A stretch of DNA of 63,562 nt from Candidatus Woesearchaeota archaeon (GCA_019322735.1 JAHWIG010000003.1:1-63562), one strand, 5' to 3'; shown: positions 53,623 through 62,762, counted from the stretch's first letter. Program-made: numbers and translations. Notes: a model not told the origin generated them from the sequence alone.

Positions 53623-53646
53623 GAAGACGAATTTTTTAGTCTTCTT
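53623..53646 (-). promoter_or_regulatory. Leader hairpin before psmA
   Basis: GAAGAC (53623-53628) and GTCTTC (53639-53644) flank a T-rich 10-base loop, continuing with the TTGG/CCATG flank. Same GAAGAC/GTCTTC core as the rrp4 hairpin and the L1/S6e coding elements. It lies between the Pop5 stop and the psmA start. Confidence 0.55.
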
Positions 53647-53653
53647 GGTATCC

Positions 53654-53983
53654 TCACCCCAGATATTTATTCTCAGCTTTTTTTAATATTCCAGAGACGC
53701 CAATACTTCTCATTATAACATCCCCTTTATGAAATGAACATAATGCTGCCCTTAATTGATCAACATATTTGTAATGCACCTTCACTATTCCTCTTTGCTT
53801 AATCTTATTCCACTTATTCTTTAAAAATATTAAACCTGCCTTTCCCAAGCCGATTTCACCATGTAATCTTAGCATAAATTCTTCTATATCTTTCTCTGGA
53901 ATTCCTGATAATTTTTTCTTTGAAATAACTTCAAAGACCAAATATCTTTTTTTTTCTCTTAAACTTGGTAATAGAGGTTTCAT
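53654..53983 (-). CDS. rnp2: RNase P protein component 2 (Pop5)
   Basis: 109-residue Pop5-like subunit: 'LREKKRYLVFEVISKKKL', 'FMLRLHGEIGLGKAGLIFL', 'GIVKVHYKYVDQLRAALC' and the ending '...GDVIMRSIGVSGILKKAENK' fit. First gene of the psmA-SBDS-exosome operon in this genome; a TATA candidate on the minus strand (TTTATAAAC, about 54060) serves it. Confidence 0.88.
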   Translation of the reverse strand: MKPLLPSLREKKRYLVFEVISKKKLSGIPEKDIEEFMLRLHGEIGLGKAGLIFLKNKWNKIKQRGIVKVHYKYVDQLRAALCSFHKGDVIMRSIGVSGILKKAENKYLG

Positions 53984-54181
53984 ATTGTCTTTCTAGAGAA
54001 AAAGTAAACCTCATGCTTCTTTTTTTCTTTCTCTCTCTACCTAAAAAGGATTAATTTTGTGTTTATAAAGGTTTCGAAAACTCGATAGGGTTTAAAAAAA
54101 CTCAGGAGAAGTATTATCATCAGTTTTTGAAAAAGCCTAGAAGACTTGTTTTACGTCTTGTTGGGTTCGAAAAGAAATATA

Positions 54182-54484
54182 TTACTTCAACTTATGCAGT
54201 ATCTCTCTTTCCATTTTCTTAAAAACTTTATGCAATGTCCTGGCAAAGTCCCAATCAGCATAACTAGTGCTAAATATTGTTGTTGGTGCAACAACCTTAG
54301 CATGAACATCATACTTTCTCTTGCCGCCTGCTTTTTTATACAGCTTAATATCTACCTGTAAAGATATTAGATTATTCAATGATCTTTTAATTTTATCATA
54401 GTACTCAGGAGCTAATTTGTTTAATGTTATTTTTTCACTATCATTTAACTTATCTGCTCCACGATACTGTATTTCTTCCATCAT
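54182..54484 (-). CDS. HPF/RaiA-like small protein
   Basis: 100 residues with 'LNKLAPEYYDKIKRSLNNLI', 'LQVDIKLYKKAGGKRKYDVHAKVVAP' and 'WDFARTLHKVFKKMEREILHKLK' character, i.e. beta strands followed by a long amphipathic helix as in the ribosome-hibernation fold. Sequence similarity to bacterial HPF is weak, so the assignment is tentative. Starts inside the DJ-1 stop (ATGA). Confidence 0.5.
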   Translation of the reverse strand: MMEEIQYRGADKLNDSEKITLNKLAPEYYDKIKRSLNNLISLQVDIKLYKKAGGKRKYDVHAKVVAPTTIFSTSYADWDFARTLHKVFKKMEREILHKLK

Positions 54485-54993
54485 CTTAACACCTCTAGAA
54501 TCTTTTTTCCAAAAGCTTCTGCTGCTTCTGGGCCGTTAGCTGTAATAATCTTTCCATCCACAACAACATCCTGGTCAACATAGATTGCTCCATTTTCTTC
54601 CAATATATCAACACCTTCCCTCTTATTGGGCCGGGCCCAGACTGTTGCCCGTCTACCACTTAATACACCTGATTTTGCTAAAATAGCGGGACCAATACAT
54701 ATTGCTGTTACAAATTTACCTTCATCTAAGAATTTCCTTGCCAGTTCTAATGCTTTTTTATTATCAAAATAAGTTCTAGCCCCAGTACCGCCAACAAATA
54801 GAATCAGATTATAATCTGAAGTTGCATTATCAATCAATAAATCAACATCCACTTGCTTCCCAAACTTACTCATACTTGTATCAGAAGTAGAAGCAGTAGT
54901 AACCTCTATGCCATTTTCTTCTAGAATCTGTTTAGGAACAAAATATTCTTCATCCCTAAACTCAACAGGGGCAATAATAAATAATGCTTTCAT
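54481..54993 (-). CDS. DJ-1/PfpI-family protein
   Basis: 170 residues of the class I glutamine-amidotransferase-like fold with nucleophile Cys99 in 'TAICIGPAILAKSG' and the 'LFVGGTGARTYF' strand-loop. Members act as peptidases, deglycases or chaperones under stress. Operon with the HPF-like gene supports a stress role (inference). Confidence 0.88.
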   Translation of the reverse strand: MKALFIIAPVEFRDEEYFVPKQILEENGIEVTTASTSDTSMSKFGKQVDVDLLIDNATSDYNLILFVGGTGARTYFDNKKALELARKFLDEGKFVTAICIGPAILAKSGVLSGRRATVWARPNKREGVDILEENGAIYVDQDVVVDGKIITANGPEAAEAFGKKILEVLR

Positions 54994-55087
54994 ATTATAA
55001 ATATAATAACTACTTTTTTACTTATAAATTTATTGTTTTATTTATCAAAACAAAAGATTTATATATTTCATTTTCCTAAATTTAGCT

Positions 55088-55363
55088 ATGCCGGAAGAAA
55101 CAAAGGGGCCTGATATAGACAACTTAATGAAAATAATTCTTGTTGGTGTTATTTCTTTAGCAATACTTTCTTCATTCATATTCCTATTCAGTTTTGGTAA
55201 AACAGCTTCTCTTGCAGGGGAGGCAATAGATGTTTTAACTCAAATAAGATCTTCACAGATTGAGAATATGACAGAAGATGAATTTGAAGAACGCGTATAC
55301 TGTTCTGCAACAGTTGTAAACTCGGGACAAGAAAGAGCCATATTCCTATATAATTGTCAATAA
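55088..55363 (+). CDS. Small single-span membrane protein
   Basis: 91 residues: polar start, one transmembrane segment ('IILVGVISLAILSSFIFLFSF', about 16-36 — written here as one helix), then a short polar domain with two cysteines (near residues 73 and 90) that could pair outside. No family recognised. Followed by the EF-Tu-domain protein. Confidence 0.5.
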   Translation: MPEETKGPDIDNLMKIILVGVISLAILSSFIFLFSFGKTASLAGEAIDVLTQIRSSQIENMTEDEFEERVYCSATVVNSGQERAIFLYNCQ

Positions 55364-55383
55364 TATCACTTGGGGGTGAAATT

Positions 55384-55638
55384 ATGTCCAAAGATTTAAA
55401 AGAAGTCGGCAAGGTTATTGGATTTTACGCAAATATAAGTGTAGCAGCAATTGATTTAAGTGGAGCTCTGGCAGTGGGAGATACTATTGTCATAAAGGGA
55501 CATACAACTAATTTTGAGCAAACTTTAGATAGTATGCAAATTGAGAATAAAGAAGTAGAGAAAGCTAAAAAAGGGGATCCAATAGGAATTAAGGTAAAAG
55601 ACCGCGTAAGAAAACACGACAAAGTTTATAAGAAATAG
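55384..55638 (+). CDS. Translation elongation factor-like protein (EF-Tu domain 2 fold)
   Basis: 84 residues from ATG 55384, preceded by GGGGGTGA. 'VGKVIGFYANISVAAIDLSG', 'LAVGDTIVIKGHTTNFEQTL' and 'IGIKVKDRVRKHDKVYKK' match the stand-alone beta-barrel proteins annotated as elongation-factor-like in archaea and bacteria. Function unknown. Confidence 0.8.
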   Translation: MSKDLKEVGKVIGFYANISVAAIDLSGALAVGDTIVIKGHTTNFEQTLDSMQIENKEVEKAKKGDPIGIKVKDRVRKHDKVYKK

Positions 55639-55661
55639 TTATAAAACAGGGGGGTGGAATA

Positions 55662-55835
55662 ATGGTAAAAGGAGCATGGTGCGCTATGCCAAAAATCTGG
55701 GCAGTTATTACCCTGGTTGTAGGTATTTTATACCTTGGCCAAGATCTTGGCTGGTGGGCATTCTGGACACTTAGTTGGTGGACAGTAGCATTCCTTATGA
55801 TTGCTGTCAGCAATCTGCAAGGAACACTTAAGTAA
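55662..55835 (+). CDS. Tryptophan-rich mini membrane protein
   Basis: 57 residues with two hydrophobic helices: 'AMPKIWAVITLVVGILYLGQ' and a Trp-rich second one ('GWWAFWTLSWWTVAFLMIAV'). GGGGGGTGG 5-14 bp upstream is a strong ribosome-binding site, which makes the short frame credible. Follows the elongation-factor-like gene by 23 bp. Confidence 0.7.
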   Translation: MVKGAWCAMPKIWAVITLVVGILYLGQDLGWWAFWTLSWWTVAFLMIAVSNLQGTLK

Positions 55836-55895
55836 AAAATCTGTAAGAAACAAGATTTGTATGTTTTTTCTATTTAGTTTTAGTTATTTTAAATA

Positions 55896-55967
55896 TGAGC
55901 CTGCAGGGATTCGAACCCCGATCAACCGGTCCGAAGCCGGACGCACTATCCATTATGCTACAGGCCC
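55896..55967 (-). tRNA. tRNA-Arg (TCG)
   Basis: 72 nt on the minus strand: acceptor GGGCCTG / CAGGCTC, anticodon loop CTTCGGA (TCG), T arm CGGGGTTCGAATCCCTG, discriminator A, no encoded CCA. The first pair of the anticodon stem is a T-T mismatch; otherwise a normal cloverleaf. Confidence 0.92.
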
Positions 55968-56016
55968 AATTGAATTTAATAATGAACTTTTAATATAAAA
56001 AAGTATGTAAAAAGAA

Positions 56017-56133
56017 TTATTTCTGAAGAGGATCTTTTCCAAATCCAACCCAGAGGTACTTGGCTTCTTTCTTCCTGAACAGTTTCCTTGCTTTTTTAAA
56101 TAAACTAACAATATTGTCTATAACTGCTTCCAT
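56017..56133 (-). CDS. Possible 38-residue basic peptide
   Basis: Frame 'MEAVIDNIVSLFKKARKLFR' then 'KKEAKYLWVGFGKDPLQK'. It is amphipathic and ends in a Trp/Gly motif that does not look random, and it lies in the otherwise empty gap between tRNA-Arg and alba. The ribosome-binding site is weak, so expression is uncertain. Confidence 0.4.
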   Translation of the reverse strand: MEAVIDNIVSLFKKARKLFRKKEAKYLWVGFGKDPLQK

Positions 56134-56149
56134 CTTAGTTATCTCTTTC

Positions 56150-56443
56150 CTACTTGGTCATCTTTAATGTAATCTCAATTGTTGAAACTCTTATTTCTTT
56201 GCCTTCTTTGTTTTTGAAATCTTCAGAATCTATTGCTATGTCTTCAACTTTTACCTGTCCAACTAAGAATCTCTTTGTTGTTACTTCTGATATATCTACT
56301 GCTCGAGAAATAAACTTCCCTCTTGCCTTAACTATCACTTCTTTTGCATCCTTTGTAGTAAATTGCATCACTATGCCAGTCACGTAGTTCATGAATGGCT
56401 TTCCACCAACAAAAATACAGTTATCTTCTGCCATAGTATTCAC
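56150..56443 (-). CDS. albA: Chromatin/RNA-binding protein Alba
   Basis: About 94-97 residues: 'NCIFVGGKPFMNYVTGIVMQ', 'VIVKARGKFISRAVDISEVT' and 'IRVSTIEITLKM' are the Alba fold with its basic loop. The likely start is the second Met (MAEDN), 9 bases inside. Alba compacts DNA or RNA; a histone-like gene is also present in the window. Confidence 0.93.
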   Translation of the reverse strand: MNTMAEDNCIFVGGKPFMNYVTGIVMQFTTKDAKEVIVKARGKFISRAVDISEVTTKRFLVGQVKVEDIAIDSEDFKNKEGKEIRVSTIEITLKMTK

Positions 56444-56468
56444 CCCACCAGTATGTCGTCAATAAGAG

Positions 56469-56657
56469 CTAATCGCCCTTTTTCATTATCCTTGTAACAT
56501 ATCCTGCAATCACATTTCTCATCTTAGTAGAAGGAATTATTGCAAATTTACTTACAATTGCTTTATTTTCATCGAAGTTTTTCTTAAATTCTTCACCGTG
56601 CTCTTTAATTAATTCATTAGTTACTCTTTTCACAAGTCGTGTCTTTATTCTTCCCAT
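56469..56657 (-). CDS. rps17e: Ribosomal protein S17e
   Basis: 62 residues, 'MGRIKTRLVKRVTNELIKEH' and 'KMRNVIAGYVTRIMKKGD', the complete archaeal S17e. Precedes alba by 25 bp on the same strand. No charged extension here, unlike L1, L10, S6e, S24e and S27ae. Confidence 0.95.
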   Translation of the reverse strand: MGRIKTRLVKRVTNELIKEHGEEFKKNFDENKAIVSKFAIIPSTKMRNVIAGYVTRIMKKGD

Positions 56658-56757
56658 GATATTTCCCCCTAGAATAACAAAAACGCATTATTTGTTTATA
56701 AATATTGCGGTTTCTTTATTAATAATCTTTAAATACTTCCTATTCTTGGTATTGTTT

Positions 56758-58455
56758 ATGCCTGATATAAAAAAGACGGTGATTAAATATGTGCTTCAGA
56801 ATGCTGTAAAGTATAAAGGAAAGGCACAGTTAAAGAATGTTATACCAAAAGTAATTGGAGAGATTCCTTCTGCTCGTTCTGATATGAGGTCCCTGATCCT
56901 AGAAATAAACAAGATAATCAAGGAAGTTAACTCATTAACACAAGAAAAACAATTAGAAAAACTTCAAGAAATTGCACCAGAATTATTGGAAGAGAAACCA
57001 AAAGAGGAAAAAAAGCTGAAAGAGTTAGAGAACACAGAAAAAGGAGTAGTTATGCGTTTAGCACCTTCTCCATCTGGTCCAATGCACATTGGACATGCAA
57101 TTACTGGTGCATTAACTTCTGTATATGTTAAGAAATATAATGGAAAATTCATATTAAGAATAGAAGATACAAATCCAGAGAATATTTATTCCCCCGCATA
57201 TAAATTATTACCAAGAGATGCTGATTGGATTTTTGGAAATATTTCAGAAGTTTGGATTCAGTCAGATAGGATTAAAATTTATTACACATATGCTGAAAAA
57301 CTCATAAAACAAGATTCTGCATATGTATGCACTTGTAATCCAGATAAATTCAGACAATATTCAAAAAGTAAGAAGAATTGCCCCTGCAGATCACTATCCC
57401 TTAAAGAAAATATAGCAAGATGGAATAATATGTTAAACAAAAAAGGATTCAAGCAGGGAGAAGCAGTATTAAGATTTAAATCGAGCATGACTCAGAATAA
57501 TCCAGCAATGAGGGATTTTCCTTTAGCAAGGATAAATGAATCAAAACATCCAAGACAGGGAACTAAATACAGGGTATGGCCCTTAATGAATCTTTCAGTA
57601 CTAGTTGATGATATTGAAGCAGGAATGACTCATATCATTAGAGGAAAGGATCATGTTGATAATGCAAAAAGGCAGGAACTTATGTATAAAGTATTAAACA
57701 AAGAACCACCAAAAACATATTTTATAGGCAGGTATAAATTTAAAGGCCTAGAGATATCTTGCAGTAAAACAAGGGAAAGAATAGAAAATAAAGAATTTTC
57801 TGGATGGGATGATATAAGACTACCTTTCTTAGAGCCATTAAGGAGAAGGGGATTTCAACCAGGTGCATTTATTGAATATTCAAAACAAATAGGATTATCT
57901 CTTGTGGATAAAGTTATAACATCAAATGAATTCTTTAAGACATTAAACGCATTTAACAAGAAAATCCTGGATCCAAAGAGCAATAGATACTTTTTCATCC
58001 AAAATCCAGTAAAAATAGCCATAAAAGATGCCCCAACACAGACAATAAACATTCGTCTTCATCCAAATAATCTAAAAAGAGGAACAAGACAACTAAAAGC
58101 AACTGATGAATTTTATTTAGCCAAAGAAGATGTAGACTCCCTCACAAACAATAAGTACTACAGACTGATGGAGTGCCTTAATTTCAAAAAAGAAAAAAAT
58201 AACTACATATTTGATTCTAAAAATATAACTGAATTCAAAAATAAAGGAAAAAAGATTATCCACTGGCTACCCCAATCAAAAAACTTAGTAAATGTTGAAG
58301 TATTGATGCCAAATAATCAAAGAGTAAAAGGATTTGCAGAACCATTAACAAATAAACTAAAACAAGGCGATATTATACAATTTGAGCGTTTTGGCTTCTG
58401 TAGATTAGATAAAAAACTGAAAAATAAATTAGTATTCTGGTTTGCTCATAAGTAG
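56758..58455 (+). CDS. gltX: Glutamyl-tRNA synthetase
   Basis: Class I synthetase that charges tRNA-Glu. HIGH motif in 'RLAPSPSGPMHIGHAITGAL', 'IEDTNPENI', 'HIIRGKDHVDNAKRQELMYK', and a KMSKS-equivalent 'EISCSKTRERIE'. The N-terminal ~100-residue helical extension and C-terminal beta-barrels are of the archaeal/eukaryal GluRS type. ATG 56758 (MPDIKKTV) is chosen over the frame opening at 56656, which overlaps the rps17e start. 565 residues. Confidence 0.94.
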   Translation: MPDIKKTVIKYVLQNAVKYKGKAQLKNVIPKVIGEIPSARSDMRSLILEINKIIKEVNSLTQEKQLEKLQEIAPELLEEKPKEEKKLKELENTEKGVVMRLAPSPSGPMHIGHAITGALTSVYVKKYNGKFILRIEDTNPENIYSPAYKLLPRDADWIFGNISEVWIQSDRIKIYYTYAEKLIKQDSAYVCTCNPDKFRQYSKSKKNCPCRSLSLKENIARWNNMLNKKGFKQGEAVLRFKSSMTQNNPAMRDFPLARINESKHPRQGTKYRVWPLMNLSVLVDDIEAGMTHIIRGKDHVDNAKRQELMYKVLNKEPPKTYFIGRYKFKGLEISCSKTRERIENKEFSGWDDIRLPFLEPLRRRGFQPGAFIEYSKQIGLSLVDKVITSNEFFKTLNAFNKKILDPKSNRYFFIQNPVKIAIKDAPTQTINIRLHPNNLKRGTRQLKATDEFYLAKEDVDSLTNNKYYRLMECLNFKKEKNNYIFDSKNITEFKNKGKKIIHWLPQSKNLVNVEVLMPNNQRVKGFAEPLTNKLKQGDIIQFERFGFCRLDKKLKNKLVFWFAHK

Positions 58456-58501
58456 AAATATTTATATAATCCATAAAACAAAACTAAACAAGGTGATATA
58501 A

Positions 58502-58672
58502 ATGTCAGATAACCTTATTGTGAAATCAAATATAAAGAATGTTGTAGAAAATTATAATGTTTCAGGAGATTTTTCTGATGCACTTAATGATAAGGTAAGG
58601 AAACTTATCATGGACGCTGTTGCAAGGGCAGAAGCAAATGGAAGAAGAACAGTGATGGCAAAAGACATTTAA
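58502..58672 (+). CDS. Mini-histone lacking helix 3
   Basis: 56 residues: 'MSDNLIVKSNIKNVVENYNV' (helix 1), 'SGDFSDALNDKVRKLIMDAV' and 'ARAEANGRRTVMAKDI' (helix 2 and loop 2). The 'GR-R-T-V-x-A-x-D-I' end is the histone-fold signature, but translation stops where helix 3 should begin. AAGGTGAT and a TATA (ATATTTATATAA, about 58448) precede it. The stop overlaps that of the opposite coiled-coil gene by 4 bp. Confidence 0.75.
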   Translation: MSDNLIVKSNIKNVVENYNVSGDFSDALNDKVRKLIMDAVARAEANGRRTVMAKDI

Positions 58673-59274
58673 TTTTTTGTCTTTTTCAATCGCTCTTTAA
58701 GCAATTTTAGCTTACTTTCTATAACTTTTGCTTCTTTCTTATGTTTTTTGACTTTCTTGAATTTATTATGGATCTCCTCTACATTTTTTATCTGCTTTTC
58801 CAGTCTTAAAACAGATCTAAGATCCTTGACCCTTTTTTTTGGCACTTCCTTTACATATTCCTTAATGATTTTTTCATCTGCTTCTCTCAATTTCTTTCTT
58901 AGCTGTTCCACTTCTTTTGTTAATTCCTTTATTTTAGTAGTTTCTGCCTTGTTTTCTGCAATCAATTCTCTCTCTTTCTGCAATGCATTATGTATTTTAT
59001 CTTCTAATACATTCAGGGCTTCTTCAACTCTGGCAGTATTGCTGATCCCAGGAACATCTCTTAAGTATTTTAAATGAGACTTTAATTCTGTCTTAGCCTT
59101 ATCTCTCTCAGAAATCTTTATATGTGCGGTGACAACATGATTAAGAAAATATTTTACCCTCTTAATATCTATCTGATCTCTTTTAAGCGGAAGAACAGTT
59201 TCTTTAAGTTTCTTTGGCAATTCCTTTCTCTTTAATATAGGATGTTTTGCCGGTCTTTCAGAACTAATCATCAT
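58669..59274 (-). CDS. Basic coiled-coil protein, unknown
   Basis: 201 residues: a Pro/Lys-rich start ('ERPAKHPILKRKELPKKLKE'), a helical domain, and a long coiled coil with 'IKELTKEVEQLRKKLREADE' and a very basic end. No motif recognised. Follows the 59277 gene by 2 bp, so co-transcribed. Confidence 0.55.
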   Translation of the reverse strand: MMISSERPAKHPILKRKELPKKLKETVLPLKRDQIDIKRVKYFLNHVVTAHIKISERDKAKTELKSHLKYLRDVPGISNTARVEEALNVLEDKIHNALQKERELIAENKAETTKIKELTKEVEQLRKKLREADEKIIKEYVKEVPKKRVKDLRSVLRLEKQIKNVEEIHNKFKKVKKHKKEAKVIESKLKLLKERLKKTKN

Positions 59275-59276
59275 AA

Positions 59277-59795
59277 TTATCCTGGGGGCATAATTGGTGG
59301 TCTGCCAGGAATTGGTGCTTGTCCAATAGCTGGAGCAGGTGCCATTCTCGGAACTGCTGCAGGTCCTGGAACACTAGGAGTTGTAGGGGTGGGAGCAGGA
59401 GGAGCAAGATTTGGCCTTGCAGCTACTGCGTCTTTCTTAGCTTTCTTATCACTTTCTTCTTTCATCTGCTTAACTAGATCAGCAATTGCAACAATACCAT
59501 CTGCAATTTTATCATGCTGTTCAAGAATCTGATCCATTTTCTTATTCAAATTTTCAAAAAATGGCCCAATCTGTTTCATAAATTCCAAAGAGCCTGCCTC
59601 TTCTTTTATTTCTTTATTGGCAACCTTGAACAATTCAAACATATTGTTCATACTCTTAGTTAGCTTTTCCATAGAACCAGATAAATTTTGACCAGAAGGA
59701 GCTGATCCAAGAGGATCTTTCTTAATACCTTCAATATCTTTTTTTAATTCTTCAATCTCTCTTTTTGGAACAATCTCAAATTCGTCGCCAGGCAT
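59277..59795 (-). CDS. Coiled-coil protein with Pro-rich tail
   Basis: 172 residues: 'MPGDEFEIVPKREIEELKKD' start, a helical middle ('MEKLTKSMNNMFELFKVANK', 'FFENLNKKMDQILEQHDKIA'), and a Pro/Ala/Met-rich C-terminus. No family recognised; the design is like an oligomer with a disordered tail. Operon with the 58669 gene. Confidence 0.55.
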   Translation of the reverse strand: MPGDEFEIVPKREIEELKKDIEGIKKDPLGSAPSGQNLSGSMEKLTKSMNNMFELFKVANKEIKEEAGSLEFMKQIGPFFENLNKKMDQILEQHDKIADGIVAIADLVKQMKEESDKKAKKDAVAARPNLAPPAPTPTTPSVPGPAAVPRMAPAPAIGQAPIPGRPPIMPPG

Positions 59796-59958
59796 ATTAT
59801 CACACTCTTTTTATCTAATCAATAAATAACCCCTTTCTTTATAATATTTTCTATTTTTTAAATATTTATATTTCTAATCGAATTATCTCCAAGTATTTTG
59901 AATTTCCCTCTAAGTTTTCCTGCAAGTTATTATAAAAAAGAAAAAATAAATAATCAAT

Positions 59959-60366
59959 ATGAAAATAAGAGACTTAGAAAAGAAATTAAACCAATTTGAA
60001 AAGATATACAGCTCATTTTTAGGTGCAGCAGAAACGCCTATCAATAAAAAAACAGATGAAAATTACTTCATTAATCAAACCCACACTTTAACAGAAATAA
60101 TTAAAACAATAAAAATAAACAAAGGAAACACAAAATTATATCTTCAAAAAAACAACCACAAGGATTTGCAGTCATTTGAATCAATAATTGGAAAACAAGG
60201 ATTAAATGATTATATTAATTTGCAGGAAAAAGAAGCAGAAAACATAAAATACGAATTAAAGGTATCATCAAAAGAAAATACAAAATATGTTAAAGGACTT
60301 ATTTTCAAATATCTCAATGCAAAAAAAGAAGCAGTTTATGTAAAAAACTTTCTAACTACATCATAG
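59959..60366 (+). CDS. Helical hypothetical protein
   Basis: 135 residues, charged and helical ('MKIRDLEKKLNQFEKIYSSF'). No domain recognised. It converges with the thermosome gene with an 11-bp overlap; A-rich codon use matches the rest of the window. Confidence 0.45.
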   Translation: MKIRDLEKKLNQFEKIYSSFLGAAETPINKKTDENYFINQTHTLTEIIKTIKINKGNTKLYLQKNNHKDLQSFESIIGKQGLNDYINLQEKEAENIKYELKVSSKENTKYVKGLIFKYLNAKKEAVYVKNFLTTS

Positions 60367-61984
60367 GCGGCATTCCGCCCATATCCGGACCAGGCATATT
60401 CTCTTTTCCGCTTGAAGTAGAAATAACATCATCTATTCTTAATATCATGGATGCAACCTCTGATGCAGAGCTTACTGCTTGAGTTTTTATCTTCAATGGC
60501 TCAATGATTCCTGCTTTCCATGCATCAATCACCTTACCATTAAATATGTCCATTCCAGCCCATTTATTGCCCTTATCATGCATAGCTTTCATCTCTGTTA
60601 ATACATCAATAGGATCCAAACCAGCATTTTCTGCTAAGGTTTTTGGAATTATCTCCATAGCATCAGCAAATGCAAGAACAGCTAATTGCTCCCTTCCTGA
60701 TAATGAATTTGCAAAATGCCTTATATTTCTTGAAAGTTCAATTTCTGATCCACCAGCTCCCGCAACAACTTTTCCATTCCTCAAAGCTGCAGCAACATCA
60801 CCAATAGCATCTTCCATTGCTCTTTTTGTTTCTTCTGTTACCTGCTCAGTTCCACCACGTAACAATAATGTGACAGATTTAGCATGCTTGCATTTCTTAA
60901 CAAAAGTCATCTCTTCACTACCTACTTTTCTCTCTTCAACAACACCAGCATTCCCCAAATCATTCTTGCTTAAATCTTCTAAATTAGTGACAATATTAGC
61001 ACCAGTTGCCTTACTTAACTTTCTCATATCACTTTCCTTGACCCTTCTACAGGCATATATCCCCTTTTTAGCTAGGAAATGCTGTGCTACATCATCAATT
61101 CCTTTCTGACAGAACAATACATTCGCTCCACTCTTAACAATAGCACTAATCATATCTCTCAGCATCTTTTCTTCTTGGTCTAAAAATGCCTGCATTTGAT
61201 TAGGATTAGTTATCTGTATCTTTGCATCCATCTCAGTAGTCTTTATCTCTAGAGAGGAATCCACTAATGCAACTTTAGCATTCTTCACTACCCTACTCAT
61301 TCCAGTATGCACCCTCTCTTTGTCCAATATAATCCCCTCAACTAGCTCAGAATCCTCAACAGCAGACCCTGTTTTTGTCTCTATTTTAATATTATCAAGA
61401 TCAATTATTATCTCGCCATCTTCTTTTTCCATAATGCTCTTAACAGCCTTTACAGCAATTATAGCAAGTTTTTCTTTTGATGTCTCTGCACCCTTACCAG
61501 TCATTGCAGTCATGGCAACTTTGTTCAGTATATCTTCATCATTCTCATCTATATTCTCTGCAATATTATCAAGAACAGTCTGTGCTTTCTCAGCAGCCAT
61601 CCTATATCCCTTAATAATGACAGTTGGATGTATATTCTGATCAAGAAGATCTTCTGATTTCTTCAATAATTCACCAGCTAAGATAACTGCTGTTGTTGTA
61701 CCATCTCCAACCTCAGATTCTTGTGTTTTAGCAACTTCAACAATCATCTTTGCAGAAGGATGCTCAATAGCCATCTCTTCTAATATTGTTACACCATCAT
61801 TAGTAATTGTAACATCACCCATAAAATCAACAAGCATCTTATCCATTCCTTTTGGTCCAAGAGTGGATTTTACTACATCAGCTACCTGCTTAGCAGCAGA
61901 AATATTTACCTTTTGAGCATTCTTACCAGTTATTCTTTGAGAGTCCTCTGGCAATATGAATATGGGTTGCATTGGCTGTTTCAT
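60356..61984 (-). CDS. thsA: Thermosome (group II chaperonin) subunit
   Basis: Double-ring ATP-dependent folding machine. 'KSTLGPKGMDKMLVDFMGDV', 'ITNDGVTILEEMAIEHPSAK', the ATPase loop 'EVGDGTTTAVILAGELL' and 'GGSEIELSRNIRHFA' are intact, and the tail is 'GGMPPMM'. 542 residues. Only one subunit gene is seen here, coexisting with the DnaK system. Confidence 0.97.
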   Translation of the reverse strand: MKQPMQPIFILPEDSQRITGKNAQKVNISAAKQVADVVKSTLGPKGMDKMLVDFMGDVTITNDGVTILEEMAIEHPSAKMIVEVAKTQESEVGDGTTTAVILAGELLKKSEDLLDQNIHPTVIIKGYRMAAEKAQTVLDNIAENIDENDEDILNKVAMTAMTGKGAETSKEKLAIIAVKAVKSIMEKEDGEIIIDLDNIKIETKTGSAVEDSELVEGIILDKERVHTGMSRVVKNAKVALVDSSLEIKTTEMDAKIQITNPNQMQAFLDQEEKMLRDMISAIVKSGANVLFCQKGIDDVAQHFLAKKGIYACRRVKESDMRKLSKATGANIVTNLEDLSKNDLGNAGVVEERKVGSEEMTFVKKCKHAKSVTLLLRGGTEQVTEETKRAMEDAIGDVAAALRNGKVVAGAGGSEIELSRNIRHFANSLSGREQLAVLAFADAMEIIPKTLAENAGLDPIDVLTEMKAMHDKGNKWAGMDIFNGKVIDAWKAGIIEPLKIKTQAVSSASEVASMILRIDDVISTSSGKENMPGPDMGGMPPMM

Positions 61985-62111
61985 TTTTTTACCTTTAGTA
62001 TGAAACCTTTAAGGTATAGTCTTATTGATTTCATTTTTCAATTCTCCCCCCTTTATTTAATCAGTATTAATAAACAAAATACCAGAGTTTTAAAAAGATT
62101 TCGGTATAATC

Positions 62112-62762
62112 CTAAGCAATAGCTATTTTTTCTCCCGTAAGCTTATTAACTCTATTCATGATTCTCTTCTTCATCTCATCAGTAAGATGCTTTTTTACTT
62201 TATCATCAAAAATTACCTTAATTTCCTTATCTTTCTTCTCAACTTTAACTTCATTAATCCTCAAATCCATTTCTATTAATGCCTTTACCTTCTCAACAGA
62301 ATCTTTTACTATTTTTCTTGCTTTAATATCATATGATAGTTCTTTCCCAGAAAGAGGATGATTAAAATCAACCATACATCTTCCACCAGTTACTGTTCTT
62401 ATTACACCAAATTGATTATTGATATTAACTCCTAAACCAGGAACAGGATTTATATTCTGCTTCCTAAAAACAGAAGTAGGGACCAATGTAATCATCTTTG
62501 CATCTTTCTTGCCAAATGCTTCTTCTGGTTTTAATTCAACCTTATATTTTCTTCCAGCTTCTTTGCCAATCAAGCTGTTTTCAATATTCCTGAAAATATG
62601 CCCCTGGCCAACACAAATAATGACTGGTTTATAGTCTGCTTTATCACTTAAATTATTTTCCACTGCTACCTTCTTAGAAGTTGTATCAAAGACCTCTTTA
62701 GTTTCTTTTATCTTTCCAGTAAAATCAACTTCAACAAAATCATTCTTTTTTATCTTTGCCAT
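62112..62762 (-). CDS. FKBP-type peptidyl-prolyl isomerase (SlyD-like)
   Basis: 'KKNDFVEVDFTGKIKETKEV' and 'FDTTSK' begin the FKBP barrel; 'VICVGQGHIFRNIENSLIGK' and 'YKVELKPEEAFGKKDAKMIT' lead into the inserted IF domain, and 'VDFNHPLSGKELSYDIKARK' closes it. The 216 residues match archaeal FKBPs with an extra C-terminal domain. Catalyses proline isomerisation and holds unfolded chains. Confidence 0.92.
   Translation of the reverse strand: MAKIKKNDFVEVDFTGKIKETKEVFDTTSKKVAVENNLSDKADYKPVIICVGQGHIFRNIENSLIGKEAGRKYKVELKPEEAFGKKDAKMITLVPTSVFRKQNINPVPGLGVNINNQFGVIRTVTGGRCMVDFNHPLSGKELSYDIKARKIVKDSVEKVKALIEMDLRINEVKVEKKDKEIKVIFDDKVKKHLTDEMKKRIMNRVNKLTGEKIAIA

Noticed and set aside
53984..54181. 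Small gene between Pop5 and the HPF-like gene
   Set aside because: No frame with start, ribosome-binding site and protein-like composition; it holds the operon promoter and a weak GAAGAC hairpin.
59796..59958. RNA gene in the AT-rich gap
   Set aside because: No cloverleaf, box motif or stable stem visible; likely two divergent promoters.
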